A DNA stretch of 17,909 nt from an uncultured Collinsella sp. Lineage in GTDB: Bacteria > Actinomycetota > Coriobacteriia > Coriobacteriales > Coriobacteriaceae. The DNA is taken from NCBI GenBank assembly GCA_937981515.1, contig CALJNY010000236.1, forward strand, positions 1 to 17,909, in the 5' to 3' direction. The position numbers and the translations under genes are program-made. This document shows, in pieces, positions 6,514-14,235 of the stretch. Position 1 is the stretch's first letter, and each line of letters begins with the position of its first letter. Below the pieces are notes generated by a model, which was not told the origin of the DNA, made no database searches, and saw only the letters and a program-made list of their open reading frames with translations.

Positions 6514-6837
6514 GGCGTGAATCCTTTCTTGCGCCGGGGTTGCTGGCGTCGCGTGAAGCGGCTTGCGGCGGCGACTTGGATGGTTGCGCGGGCGCGCCGC
6601 GGTGTTTGGGCGCCCATTGTCTCAAATATTCGTGGAGCTTACGTGCGCATTTGGTTTCTAAACGGCGTTCGTCCTGAAAAACGTGCCGCTGGCAGAGAGT
6701 CTTGTCGCTTTAGTTTGGTGGTGTGCTACACTGCTACGGGCAAATGGCCCATGCATAGTTTTATTGCATATTACGGGCGAACGATGCCCGATGTCAGTAT
6801 CAACTTCGATGCCTTATGGCGGGTTTGGCGGTGATCG
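6514..6837. other. Divergent intergenic region between the holin-like and YerC-type genes
   Basis: 324 bp. No minus-strand promoter for the holin-like gene is convincing; GACAAT (6621-6616) is the nearest -10 match. For the plus strand, TGCTACACT (6724-6732) resembles an extended -10, with TTGTCG (6702-6707) upstream at a long 19-base spacing. The predicted leader of about 100 bases includes a 5-bp hairpin CGGGC/GCCCG (6774-6778, 6786-6790). It also includes a tiny reading frame (ATG 6784, stop 6832-6834) whose last codons encode LWRVWR. Confidence 0.45.
6702..6732 (+). promoter_or_regulatory. Possible promoter of the YerC-type regulator gene
   Basis: An extended -10 (TG at 6724-6725 and TACACT at 6727-6732) lies 19 bases after TTGTCG (6702-6707). 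The -35 matches four of six bases. It would give a leader of about 100 bases. Confidence 0.4.
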
Positions 6838-7137
6838 ATGAATATCGAGAACATGTTTGACAAGCCTGATGTCAAGCAGCTGGTCCACGCATTTAGTCTT
6901 TTGGACGACGAGAAGGATATCCAGGCGTTTTTAACCGATATCTGCACGCCGCGCGAGATTTGCGATCTTTCGCAGCGCTTGCAGGTCGCGCGTTATCTGG
7001 ATGAGGACGAGCCCTATGTTGAGGTTCAGGCCCGCACGGGCGCCTCGTCCACCACGGTGAGCCGTGTTTCCAAGGCGCTCAACGGCGAGTACGGTGGCTA
7101 TCGCAAGATCCTCATCAAGCTGGAGGATGGCGAGTAG
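6838..7137 (+). CDS. YerC/YecD-family TrpR-related DNA-binding protein
   Basis: 99 residues, the normal size for this TrpR-superfamily group. It is all-helical with a typical start (DVKQLVHAFSLLDDEKDIQAFLTDICTPREI, beginning at residue 11) and a helix-turn-helix at about 60-81, VEVQARTGASSTTVSRVSKAL. The pattern TPREICDLSQRLQVARYL (37-54) is the family core also found in TrpR. Members are predicted transcription regulators; unlike TrpR, tryptophan binding is not established, and targets here are unknown. GGCGGTGATC (6827-6836) matches the anti-Shine-Dalgarno target at nine of ten positions and sets the start. A hairpin terminator follows, so it is probably a single-gene unit. Confidence 0.92.
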   Translation: MNIENMFDKPDVKQLVHAFSLLDDEKDIQAFLTDICTPREICDLSQRLQVARYLDEDEPYVEVQARTGASSTTVSRVSKALNGEYGGYRKILIKLEDGE

Positions 7138-7166
7138 GTCAACGGCAACAAACGGATTAGCTGGAG

Positions 7167-7189
7167 CCGCCCCTTCGGGGGCGGTTTTT
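7167..7189 (+). terminator. Intrinsic terminator after the YerC-type gene
   Basis: CCGCCCC (7167-7173) and GGGGCGG (7178-7184) form a 7-bp stem closed by a stable TTCG tetraloop. Five T follow (7185-7189). Confidence 0.93.
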
Positions 7190-7202
7190 GTGTGTCGATA
7201 AT

Positions 7203-7233
7203 TGATCCCTTGGGGACGGAGGAAAACGGATCA
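7203..7233. repeat. Short hairpin with a G-rich loop, copy 2
   Basis: TGATCC (7203-7208) pairs with GGATCA (7228-7233) around the loop CTTGGGGACGGAGGAAAAC. The loop shares TTGGGGACGG with the element at 6018-6048, while the stem arms differ in sequence but remain complementary. It lies upstream of addB and after the YerC terminator. Confidence 0.5.
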
Positions 7234-7324
7234 TCGAGGGGATCTGGTGCATTGGGGCCAGGTTGTCCGTGCGGGCGGGTAGGATAGATGCGTTGAATAT
7301 TGCGAACAGTTTGAGTGGAGGACC

Positions 7325-10300
7325 ATGCCTGTTCGAATCTATACCACCAATGCCGGCACGGATTTGAGCGATGCCGAGGCGGCGCTGCTGGCCGACCTGG
7401 TTGCCCGCCACGGGCGCGCTGTTCTGTTGGCGCCCTCGTTTGCCGAGCTTGACTTGTGCCGTCATGATGCGGCAGAAGCTGGGGTTTCACTGGGCATCGA
7501 TTACAAGACGCCCACATCGTGGCTCCGCTCGCTGTGGGAGCTTATGGGCGATGGTCGCAGCTTTGTGGATAACCTTCAGCGCCAGATGCTGTTCTCGGAT
7601 ATGATCGACCGCCGCGACGACACTGCTCTGCAGCCGCTCTCGCGCAGCCAAGGCACGGTACGCATGCTTGCGCGTATGGCCCGCGACGTGTTGCCGGGCG
7701 TGGCGGGGACGGGCGACGAACGCTGCCGCGATGCCGCCGCTCAGCCCGAGCCCAAAAGTGACGCCGAGGCCCGCGTGTTCGAGCTGTTGAGCGCCTATGC
7801 GAGCGGTTTGGACCGTCGAGACATGGTCGAGCCCTGCGAAGCCGCCGATATGATGGCAGAAGCCCTGGCGAACAACCTGCCGGGGTGCGCCCGCGCCGTC
7901 TGCGTGCGTGGTGTCACGTCGTTTACGCATAGCCTGATCGAGCTGTTGTCGGCCGTGGCGAACAGCGGGGGAGAGGTTGTCGTGCTGCTCGCTTGCGAGC
8001 AGGCGGCGATGCGCGAGGAACTTGCTGCCGCCTTTGATGCCCGCGGTGTGCTGTTTGAGGTCGCCCCGTTGGGGGAGGACGCCGGCGCGTCCGAGACCGC
8101 TTCTGCGCCTGCTGCTCAGTCCGCCTTTGTAGAGGTTGCCGGCCCTCACGCCCGCGCCCACGCCTATGTGGATGCAATCGATGAGCTGGTAAAAACGTGT
8201 GAGGACGCCGCGGTCGACGGCGGTGTCACGGCGTCCGCGGACCCCGTGCGCGTGCTCGTGGTGTCTGCCCGGGCACCCCAGCTGTTCGGTGAACTCGCTG
8301 CCCGTTTGGCGGCGCGTCACATTGCTGCTGAGACAACCGAGTTCACGGCGTTTTCCCAATCCATCGCGGGCAGGCAGTTTACGGCGCTCGCCAACCTGAT
8401 CGAGCGTATGAAAGCCGCCGACGAGGGCACCGCTTCCAAGACCGAGTGGTGGCCCGCTCCAGAGCTTACCGACTGGATATATAACCCGCTTTCGGGTGCC
8501 GACGCCGCGAGCGCCCGCGGCTTCGACAAGAACATGCGCCTGTCGCGCAACAAGACCACTGCGGGCGTCAAGAGCCTGCTGCAGAGCGTGCAGGGCCAGG
8601 TGAGGGGCGCCCGCAAGGCCGCCAGCGAAGATAACTGGTTTAAGAACGTGCCATGCGTGGTCTCGGACGTGTTTCAGGCGCTGTGGCGCGACAAACCCGT
8701 GACGGCGCTCAAGGCCATGCTCGCCGTTGCCGAGGCGCTGCCCGATCGCGCTCTAGGCGGTCTTGACGGCCAGGCCCGTCGCCAGGCAGAGACGACTCTG
8801 CTGCGCCATGCCATCGACATCCTTATGAACGATGCTCGCGCGCTCGACGTGTCGCAGGCCGCGACCGTGCCGGTTCTCGACGGCGTTCGAACCAAAGTGG
8901 ACAAGCGCAGTACCGCTTACGATTACGAGACCTACGAGGTCGATCGCACACCAAGAGCACAAATGCGCTTTGTGTCGCTTGCCGATGCGTCGGTTTTGCG
9001 TCCTGGCGGCTACGATGCCGTGCTGTTTGCCGATGTAGACCTGGACAGCTACCCGCTTTCGCACGAAGAGGGCCCGCTTGCCACGTTGACGGCCGAGCTG
9101 CGCCGCGACGGCGTGTCTTTGGAGCCCGCCGCCCTGCTGCGCGTGCGCTTTGGCCGTGCAATGCAGGCAGCGAACGGTCCGGTCGCGCTCGCCCGCGTGA
9201 CACACGATCGCCAGGCGCGCGAGTGCTACCCGGCAGCCGTATGGACCGAGCTGCGGGCACATGCCGAGGCCGCTGGCGCTGCCAAGCCCACGCGCGTGGG
9301 CGAGGGCGATATCATCGCCGACTTTGATCCCGCGGCAGGCGAAGGTCTTAGGCGCGAGCGCGTGACCTGCGAAGCTCCTCAGCATCTGAGCGATGAAGCC
9401 ATTCCGTATCTGGTCCTGCGCCGTCGCGATGGCGAGGGCGAGGATGCACCGCTGGTGCCGCGTCTGACGTCTGCCTCGCAGATCGAGGCCTATTCGACCT
9501 GCCCGCTATGCTGGTTCGTCTCGTACCGCGTGAAGCCCCAGTCGATCGACGCCGGCTTTGGCAATATGGAGAAGGGCAACTTTGTCCACGACGTGCTGGA
9601 ACACCTGCACGCCCGTCTGCCCCAGGAGGGCATGGAGCGCGTGACGCCCGAGAACCTGCCGCGTGCCCAGGAGCTGCTGCGCGAGGTCTTTGACGAGACC
9701 TTGGTCGAGCATGCCTCCAAGCGCGGCAACGAGGGCCCGCTCGTGCCGCTCTCCCCGGTGGAGGAGCGCCAGGTGGCCGAGATTCTGCCGCAGCTGGAGG
9801 GCGTGCTTGCCTATGAAGCCGAGGCGCTGACTCCTTTTGCTCCGCACTACCTGGAGTTTGCCTTTAACGATCTTAACGTTGAGTATGCCGGCTGGCCACT
9901 CGGCGGGCGCATCGACCGTGTGGACGTGGATACCGAGAACCGCGCCGTGGTGATCGACTACAAGCATCGCACGGGCGTTGAGGAGTTTAAACTCGCCGAC
10001 CCCACGGTGCGCGACAAGGAATCGGGCACGGCGCTCATCGACGATCCGCGCTGGTTGCCGCCACATACCCAGACACTTATCTATGCGCAGGCCATGCGCC
10101 GGGCGCTGGATCTGGATACCCGCGCGGCGCTCTATTTTTCGACCAAGGGCGGCAAACCGGCGCTGCGAGGCGCCGCGAGTGCCGAGCTGCTCGAGGAGGA
10201 GCGTGGTGACGGCCGCATCCCGGGGCTTAAGAAGGGCTTTCCCGGTGAGGGCGGCAACATGGACTTCGATGCGCTGCTCGATCGCGTGGAGGCCGGCATC

Positions 10301-10423
10301 GCCGAGCGCCTGCGCGAGCTCGAGGCAGGCAACGTCGCTGCTGTCGACCCGGCGTCGACGCAGGCCGCGCATGCCCGCTGCTCGTATAACCACGAAGGAA
10401 CGTTTGTAAGGAGGGACGTGTAG
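7325..10423 (+). CDS. addB: AddB-like PD-(D/E)XK nuclease subunit of a helicase-nuclease
   Basis: 1032 residues, close to AddB/RexB lengths. With AddA it would resect double-strand DNA ends and load recombinase. The C-terminal RecB-type nuclease is clear: TSASQIEAYSTCPLCWF starting near 716, GNFVHDVLEHL with His755, GGRIDRVD with Asp864, VIDYK with Asp878 and Lys880, and QTLIYAQAMR from Gln916. These are the expected metal and catalytic residues. The N-terminal part is diverged helicase-like sequence; no Walker A motif is seen, as in RexB but unlike Bacillus AddB. Cysteines 726 and 729 occur at the nuclease start, but only Cys1019 remains at the C-terminus, so the canonical four-Cys Fe-S clamp looks incomplete. 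GGAGG lies only three bases before the ATG, a short spacing. The stop is three bases before addA. Confidence 0.82.
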   Translation: MPVRIYTTNAGTDLSDAEAALLADLVARHGRAVLLAPSFAELDLCRHDAAEAGVSLGIDYKTPTSWLRSLWELMGDGRSFVDNLQRQMLFSDMIDRRDDTALQPLSRSQGTVRMLARMARDVLPGVAGTGDERCRDAAAQPEPKSDAEARVFELLSAYASGLDRRDMVEPCEAADMMAEALANNLPGCARAVCVRGVTSFTHSLIELLSAVANSGGEVVVLLACEQAAMREELAAAFDARGVLFEVAPLGEDAGASETASAPAAQSAFVEVAGPHARAHAYVDAIDELVKTCEDAAVDGGVTASADPVRVLVVSARAPQLFGELAARLAARHIAAETTEFTAFSQSIAGRQFTALANLIERMKAADEGTASKTEWWPAPELTDWIYNPLSGADAASARGFDKNMRLSRNKTTAGVKSLLQSVQGQVRGARKAASEDNWFKNVPCVVSDVFQALWRDKPVTALKAMLAVAEALPDRALGGLDGQARRQAETTLLRHAIDILMNDARALDVSQAATVPVLDGVRTKVDKRSTAYDYETYEVDRTPRAQMRFVSLADASVLRPGGYDAVLFADVDLDSYPLSHEEGPLATLTAELRRDGVSLEPAALLRVRFGRAMQAANGPVALARVTHDRQARECYPAAVWTELRAHAEAAGAAKPTRVGEGDIIADFDPAAGEGLRRERVTCEAPQHLSDEAIPYLVLRRRDGEGEDAPLVPRLTSASQIEAYSTCPLCWFVSYRVKPQSIDAGFGNMEKGNFVHDVLEHLHARLPQEGMERVTPENLPRAQELLREVFDETLVEHASKRGNEGPLVPLSPVEERQVAEILPQLEGVLAYEAEALTPFAPHYLEFAFNDLNVEYAGWPLGGRIDRVDVDTENRAVVIDYKHRTGVEEFKLADPTVRDKESGTALIDDPRWLPPHTQTLIYAQAMRRALDLDTRAALYFSTKGGKPALRGAASAELLEEERGDGRIPGLKKGFPGEGGNMDFDALLDRVEAGIAERLRELEAGNVAAVDPASTQAAHARCSYNHEGTFVRRDV

Positions 10424-10426
10424 ACC

Positions 10427-13400
10427 ATGGATCTTTCGACCTTGATGCCGCAACAGCTGCAGATCGTCAAGACGCTCGACCGTCCGCTGTTTGTCTCGGC
10501 GGGCGCCGGTTCGGGCAAGACCTTTACCCTCACGCGCCGCATTGTCTACGCGCTCTCGCCCGAATCCGGTCCGTTCGTTGAGCATCTGGATCAGGTGCTC
10601 GCCATCACCTTTACCAAGGACGCCGCGGCCGAGATTCGCGACCGCGTGCGTCGTGCGCTTATCGACGAGGGCATGGACGAGGAGGCACTGACCGTCGACG
10701 ACGCGTGGATCTCGACCATTCACGGCATGTGCTCGCGTATCCTGCGCGCGCACGCGCTGGAGCTGGGCATCGACCCCGAGTTCACGGTGCTCACCGATAC
10801 CGATGAGCTCATGGATCAGGCTGTTGAGCATGTGCTGGGTCGCGCGACGGCACCCGATGCCGCCCCCGAGCTCGCGGCGTCGCTCAAGGCCCTCTATGCC
10901 TGGTATCCCATGGCGGGCGAGGGCGGTTCCTTTGGCGCCGGCACTACCATCAAGGGTCTGGTGCGCGAGCTGCTGGAGTTGTCGAGCCAGTTGCCGGGCG
11001 GTATGGACGACGTGCGCGTGGCGCGCGGCCAGGCCGATACCTCGGCACTCGCCGATGCCTATCGCGCGGCGCTGGGCGCAAGCAAGGCCGCGACCGAGAA
11101 GGCACAGACGGCGCTCGATGCCATCGACGCGTTCGAGGCGAGCGGCAAGACCATGGTCGATGCGGCGCGACTCATGATGTCGTGCGCCATGCCGCGCGCG
11201 AGCAAGGCATTCCCTAAGGAGCAGGTCGAGCTACTCAAGGCGGAGGCTGCCGATGCGTTTATCAATATCGTGCTGGCCTGCGGTGGCCCGGCGCTCGATG
11301 CGCTGATGGGCCTGGCCCGTTCCGTGGAGGCCGAGTATCGCGCGCTGAAAGCTGCCCAGTCCGCCCTCGATAATAACGACCTGCTGCGCATGGCCTACGA
11401 GGCCCTGCGCGATTACCCTGCCATCCGTGCTGCGTACGAGGGCCGCTTTAAGATGGTCATGATCGACGAGTTCCAGGATACCGACCAGATGCAGGTCGAT
11501 CTGATCCGCTACCTGACGGGTGCGGGGGAGCGCGCGCTGTGTACCGTGGGCGATGCGCAGCAGTCGATCTATCGCTTCCGCGGCGCCGAGGTCGAGGTCT
11601 TCCGTCGCCAGGAGCGCAAAGTGGGATCGACGGCGGCGTCCGAGACGGTTGCCACGCTGGATGTCCCCACCGGCGAGCTCGTCAAGCTCGTGCGCAACTT
11701 CCGCAGTCACGACGAGGTACTGCGTTACGTGGCACGCGTCTTCGACGGCGATGACGGCGGCCTGATGCAGGGCTTTTTGGATCTTGAGGCGAGCGACGGC
11801 CGCAAGGACACGCTGGTGGCAGATGCCTCGCGTCGCCAGGCCCTCTTTGTTGCCGGCGGCAGCACGCAGGAGCGCACACAGGCCAAGGCCCGTGCAATCG
11901 CGGAGCGATTCCGCGCGCTTGCCGATGCCGGCCAGCCCCAGGGCGGCATGGTGCTGCTGCTGGGCCGCATGACCAACGCAGACGTCTACGCACAGGCCTT
12001 CCGCGACCAGGGGCTCGACTGCGTCATCGCGGGCGGCTCGGTCTTTGCCCAAGCCGCCGAGGTGCAGACGGTGCGCGCCCTGGTTTGTGCGCTCGCCAAT
12101 CCGGCCGATACGGCGCAGGGCCTTATGCCGCTGCTGGCCTCGCCGATGTTTGCGCTCGGCGCCCAGGATTTCCTAGCGCTGGCGACCAAGCTCGACGAGC
12201 AGACGGGGGAGACCTCGCGCAGGAATATCGACGTGGGCATCATGAGCGATTCCGATGTGCCGGGCCTGCAAGACCTGCCGCTCGTGACGCGCGCCCGCGA
12301 GGTACTGCGGTATGCGCTTCGTCGCGTGGGCCGCGATTCGTTCGCAGCCATCGCGCGCGACGTGGTCAACGCCTCCGGCTGGTTTGTGCGTCTGGCACAG
12401 CGTGGTCCCGAGGGCAAGGCCATTGCCGCCAACGTGCTCAAGGCGCTCGACGCTGTGGCCGAGGCGGAGGCCGAGTTCGGCAACTCGCCGCGTTCCATCG
12501 CGCTTGCCTTCGATCGCTTCCTAGCGGGCAAGGAAGCCCCGGGTGCCCTCAACGAGGAGGGCGACGGCGCGGTGCGCATCATGACGGTGCACGCATCCAA
12601 GGGCCTGGAATATCCGGTCGTGGCGGTCGCCGAGTGCTTTGGCGTGCGCAAGTCGTCCGGTGCGGCTCAGATGGGGCGTGTCGAGGGCGGGGCGCAGGTT
12701 GTGGCACTGCCTGCACGCTTCGACGGCGTTAAGCTCGCCGACGGAACCTTTGTGAAGGGCGACGACGTTAAAAAGCAGTTTGAGCATGCGTTTAAGGGCA
12801 AGGGCACGTCGCTATGGCTGCCGCCGGAGCTCATGGAGGACGTCTGCGCGACGGGTTCTCCCGCTGAGGCATTTGCTCGCCTGCGCAACGACGACCTGCA
12901 GCTTTCGCTCGAAGAGCGGGCTCGTTTGCTCTATGTCGCCATGACGCGTGCGCGCGAGCTGGTGATCTTGGCGATGGATGCCGGCGTGAGCCGTGGCAAG
13001 GTGACGGCGCCGACCTTCGACGTCGAGACCGATCTGACCTACGACGTGCTGCGCCGTATTTTGCCGACCGACGCTCTGGACATGCCACAGCTCGATAGTG
13101 ATCGTTTGACGTTCGACAACTCCAAGCCGGGCGACTACGAGCTCATTTCGCTCGCGGACTTTACCTTTGGCGAGCAGGCGTTTGAGGCCAACGCTTCGCT
13201 GGATGCCGAGGGCAGGCTTGTCCGCGGCAATGCGGAGCCGGAGGGCGCAGGTGCAGATGCCCGCGCCGCCGTTCCCGGTCCTGCCGACCCTGAGCCCGAT
13301 GCGTTTGAGCTCGTGTATCCCCAGGCGGTGGGCGTGCGAATGGGCATCTGCCCGTATCCGGCGCGCGATTCGTACAGCTACTCGTCAATTGCAGCGGCGC

Positions 13401-14059
13401 TGCATGCCGAGTCCGAGGACCGTGCTGCCGAGACGCACGTGCCCATGGACGAGGCCGGCGATGATGCGGAGTCGGATGGTTCCGAGATGACGGATGCAGA
13501 CGTGGCCGCCGTTGAGCCTACCGGCAACCCCATGGCGCTGGGCTCGGCGTTCCATGCCGCCTGCCAGTGGCTGATCGAGATGGGTGCCGATGCGCTGCCC
13601 GCCGCGCGTGCCGATGCACTGGCGCGTCTGTGGTGCCTGACGCCGGAGCAGCGCGAACGCTTCGACGTTGCTCTGGACCGCTGGCTCAAGTCGGCCGTTC
13701 GTGCCGACCTGCTCGCGTGGCCGTGCGTTCGCGCCGAGGTGCCGTTCTTTTCGCTGGGCTGCGAGGACGAGGACATCGCTCGCTACGGTGCATATGCCGA
13801 GGGCGCCATCGACGCTTTGGCGACGAACCCGGCCGATCCGTCACGCGCGCTGGTCATCGACTACAAGACGGGCGGCACACCGGACGAGACGCCGGAACAG
13901 TTGCAGGAGAAGCACGTCCTGCAGGCGCGCGTCTACGCTGATGTTCTACACAAGGCGGGCTTTGAGGCCGTGACCGTCAAGTTCGTCCGCGTGGAACAGG
14001 CCGATCCGACTCTCTTCGTCAATCCCGCCGAGCCCCAAGTAGTCACCTACAATCTCTAG
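10427..14059 (+). CDS. addA: AddA-like UvrD/RecB-family helicase-nuclease
   Basis: 1210 residues, close to Bacillus AddA (about 1230). It is the motor and nuclease subunit partnered with AddB. SF1A helicase motifs are complete and ordered: Walker A SAGAGSGKT (24-32, Lys31), TFTKDAAAEIRDRV (61-74), STIHGMCSRILR (96-107), Walker B DEFQD (347-351), GDAQQSIYRFRG (375-386), RNFRS (423-427), TVHASKGLE (720-728) and LYVAMTRAR (835-843). The C-terminal nuclease has FHAACQW with His1043, GAIDAL with Asp1129, VIDYKTGG with Asp1145 and Lys1147, and Gln1166. An acidic, low-complexity stretch (about 930-1040) links the two parts. AAGGAGG (10408-10414) overlaps the end of addB, so the pair is probably translationally linked. 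PcrA/UvrD is excluded by length and the nuclease domain. Confidence 0.92.
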   Translation: MDLSTLMPQQLQIVKTLDRPLFVSAGAGSGKTFTLTRRIVYALSPESGPFVEHLDQVLAITFTKDAAAEIRDRVRRALIDEGMDEEALTVDDAWISTIHGMCSRILRAHALELGIDPEFTVLTDTDELMDQAVEHVLGRATAPDAAPELAASLKALYAWYPMAGEGGSFGAGTTIKGLVRELLELSSQLPGGMDDVRVARGQADTSALADAYRAALGASKAATEKAQTALDAIDAFEASGKTMVDAARLMMSCAMPRASKAFPKEQVELLKAEAADAFINIVLACGGPALDALMGLARSVEAEYRALKAAQSALDNNDLLRMAYEALRDYPAIRAAYEGRFKMVMIDEFQDTDQMQVDLIRYLTGAGERALCTVGDAQQSIYRFRGAEVEVFRRQERKVGSTAASETVATLDVPTGELVKLVRNFRSHDEVLRYVARVFDGDDGGLMQGFLDLEASDGRKDTLVADASRRQALFVAGGSTQERTQAKARAIAERFRALADAGQPQGGMVLLLGRMTNADVYAQAFRDQGLDCVIAGGSVFAQAAEVQTVRALVCALANPADTAQGLMPLLASPMFALGAQDFLALATKLDEQTGETSRRNIDVGIMSDSDVPGLQDLPLVTRAREVLRYALRRVGRDSFAAIARDVVNASGWFVRLAQRGPEGKAIAANVLKALDAVAEAEAEFGNSPRSIALAFDRFLAGKEAPGALNEEGDGAVRIMTVHASKGLEYPVVAVAECFGVRKSSGAAQMGRVEGGAQVVALPARFDGVKLADGTFVKGDDVKKQFEHAFKGKGTSLWLPPELMEDVCATGSPAEAFARLRNDDLQLSLEERARLLYVAMTRARELVILAMDAGVSRGKVTAPTFDVETDLTYDVLRRILPTDALDMPQLDSDRLTFDNSKPGDYELISLADFTFGEQAFEANASLDAEGRLVRGNAEPEGAGADARAAVPGPADPEPDAFELVYPQAVGVRMGICPYPARDSYSYSSIAAALHAESEDRAAETHVPMDEAGDDAESDGSEMTDADVAAVEPTGNPMALGSAFHAACQWLIEMGADALPAARADALARLWCLTPEQRERFDVALDRWLKSAVRADLLAWPCVRAEVPFFSLGCEDEDIARYGAYAEGAIDALATNPADPSRALVIDYKTGGTPDETPEQLQEKHVLQARVYADVLHKAGFEAVTVKFVRVEQADPTLFVNPAEPQVVTYNL

Positions 14060-14071
14060 CCCTCAGATAAC

Positions 14072-14134
14072 TTGCGGTGGAATAGTTCCTGTATTGCGGC
14101 CCAGATGGCCCAAGCGGGAACTATTTCACCGCAA
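14072..14134. repeat. Near-perfect 63-nt hairpin element between addA and dnaE
   Basis: The outer arms 14072-14089 and 14117-14134 pair over 18 positions with one G-U. The pairing continues inward through 14090-14101 and 14107-14116 with only two single-base bulges (A14093 and C14097) to a five-base loop CAGAT. No T-run follows on either strand, so it is not an intrinsic terminator. It resembles a REP or MITE-like dispersed hairpin, or an RNase III-type processing structure. Confidence 0.75.
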
Positions 14135-14190
14135 CTGCAAGAGGAGCCGTGTGGGTTTGGCTAGGTTCGGGTGCTGTCCGTGCCGTGGGG

Positions 14191-14196
14191 TAAAAT
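14191..14196 (+). promoter_or_regulatory. Possible -10 box of dnaE
   Basis: TAAAAT lies 40 bases before the dnaE start. The only -35-like sequence is TTCGGG (14166-14171), at a long 19-base spacing. The eight bases TAAAATCG also occur at 440 and 504, upstream of the peptidase gene. Confidence 0.3.
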
Positions 14197-14235
14197 CGTT
14201 CAGTCAGAACACGAACCCGCATCGGAGCTCATCAC

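Noticed and set aside
7705..7712. A third GGGGACGG within addB
   Set aside because: It lies in coding sequence, lacks the preceding TT and has no flanking inverted arms, so it is probably chance in GC-rich DNA.
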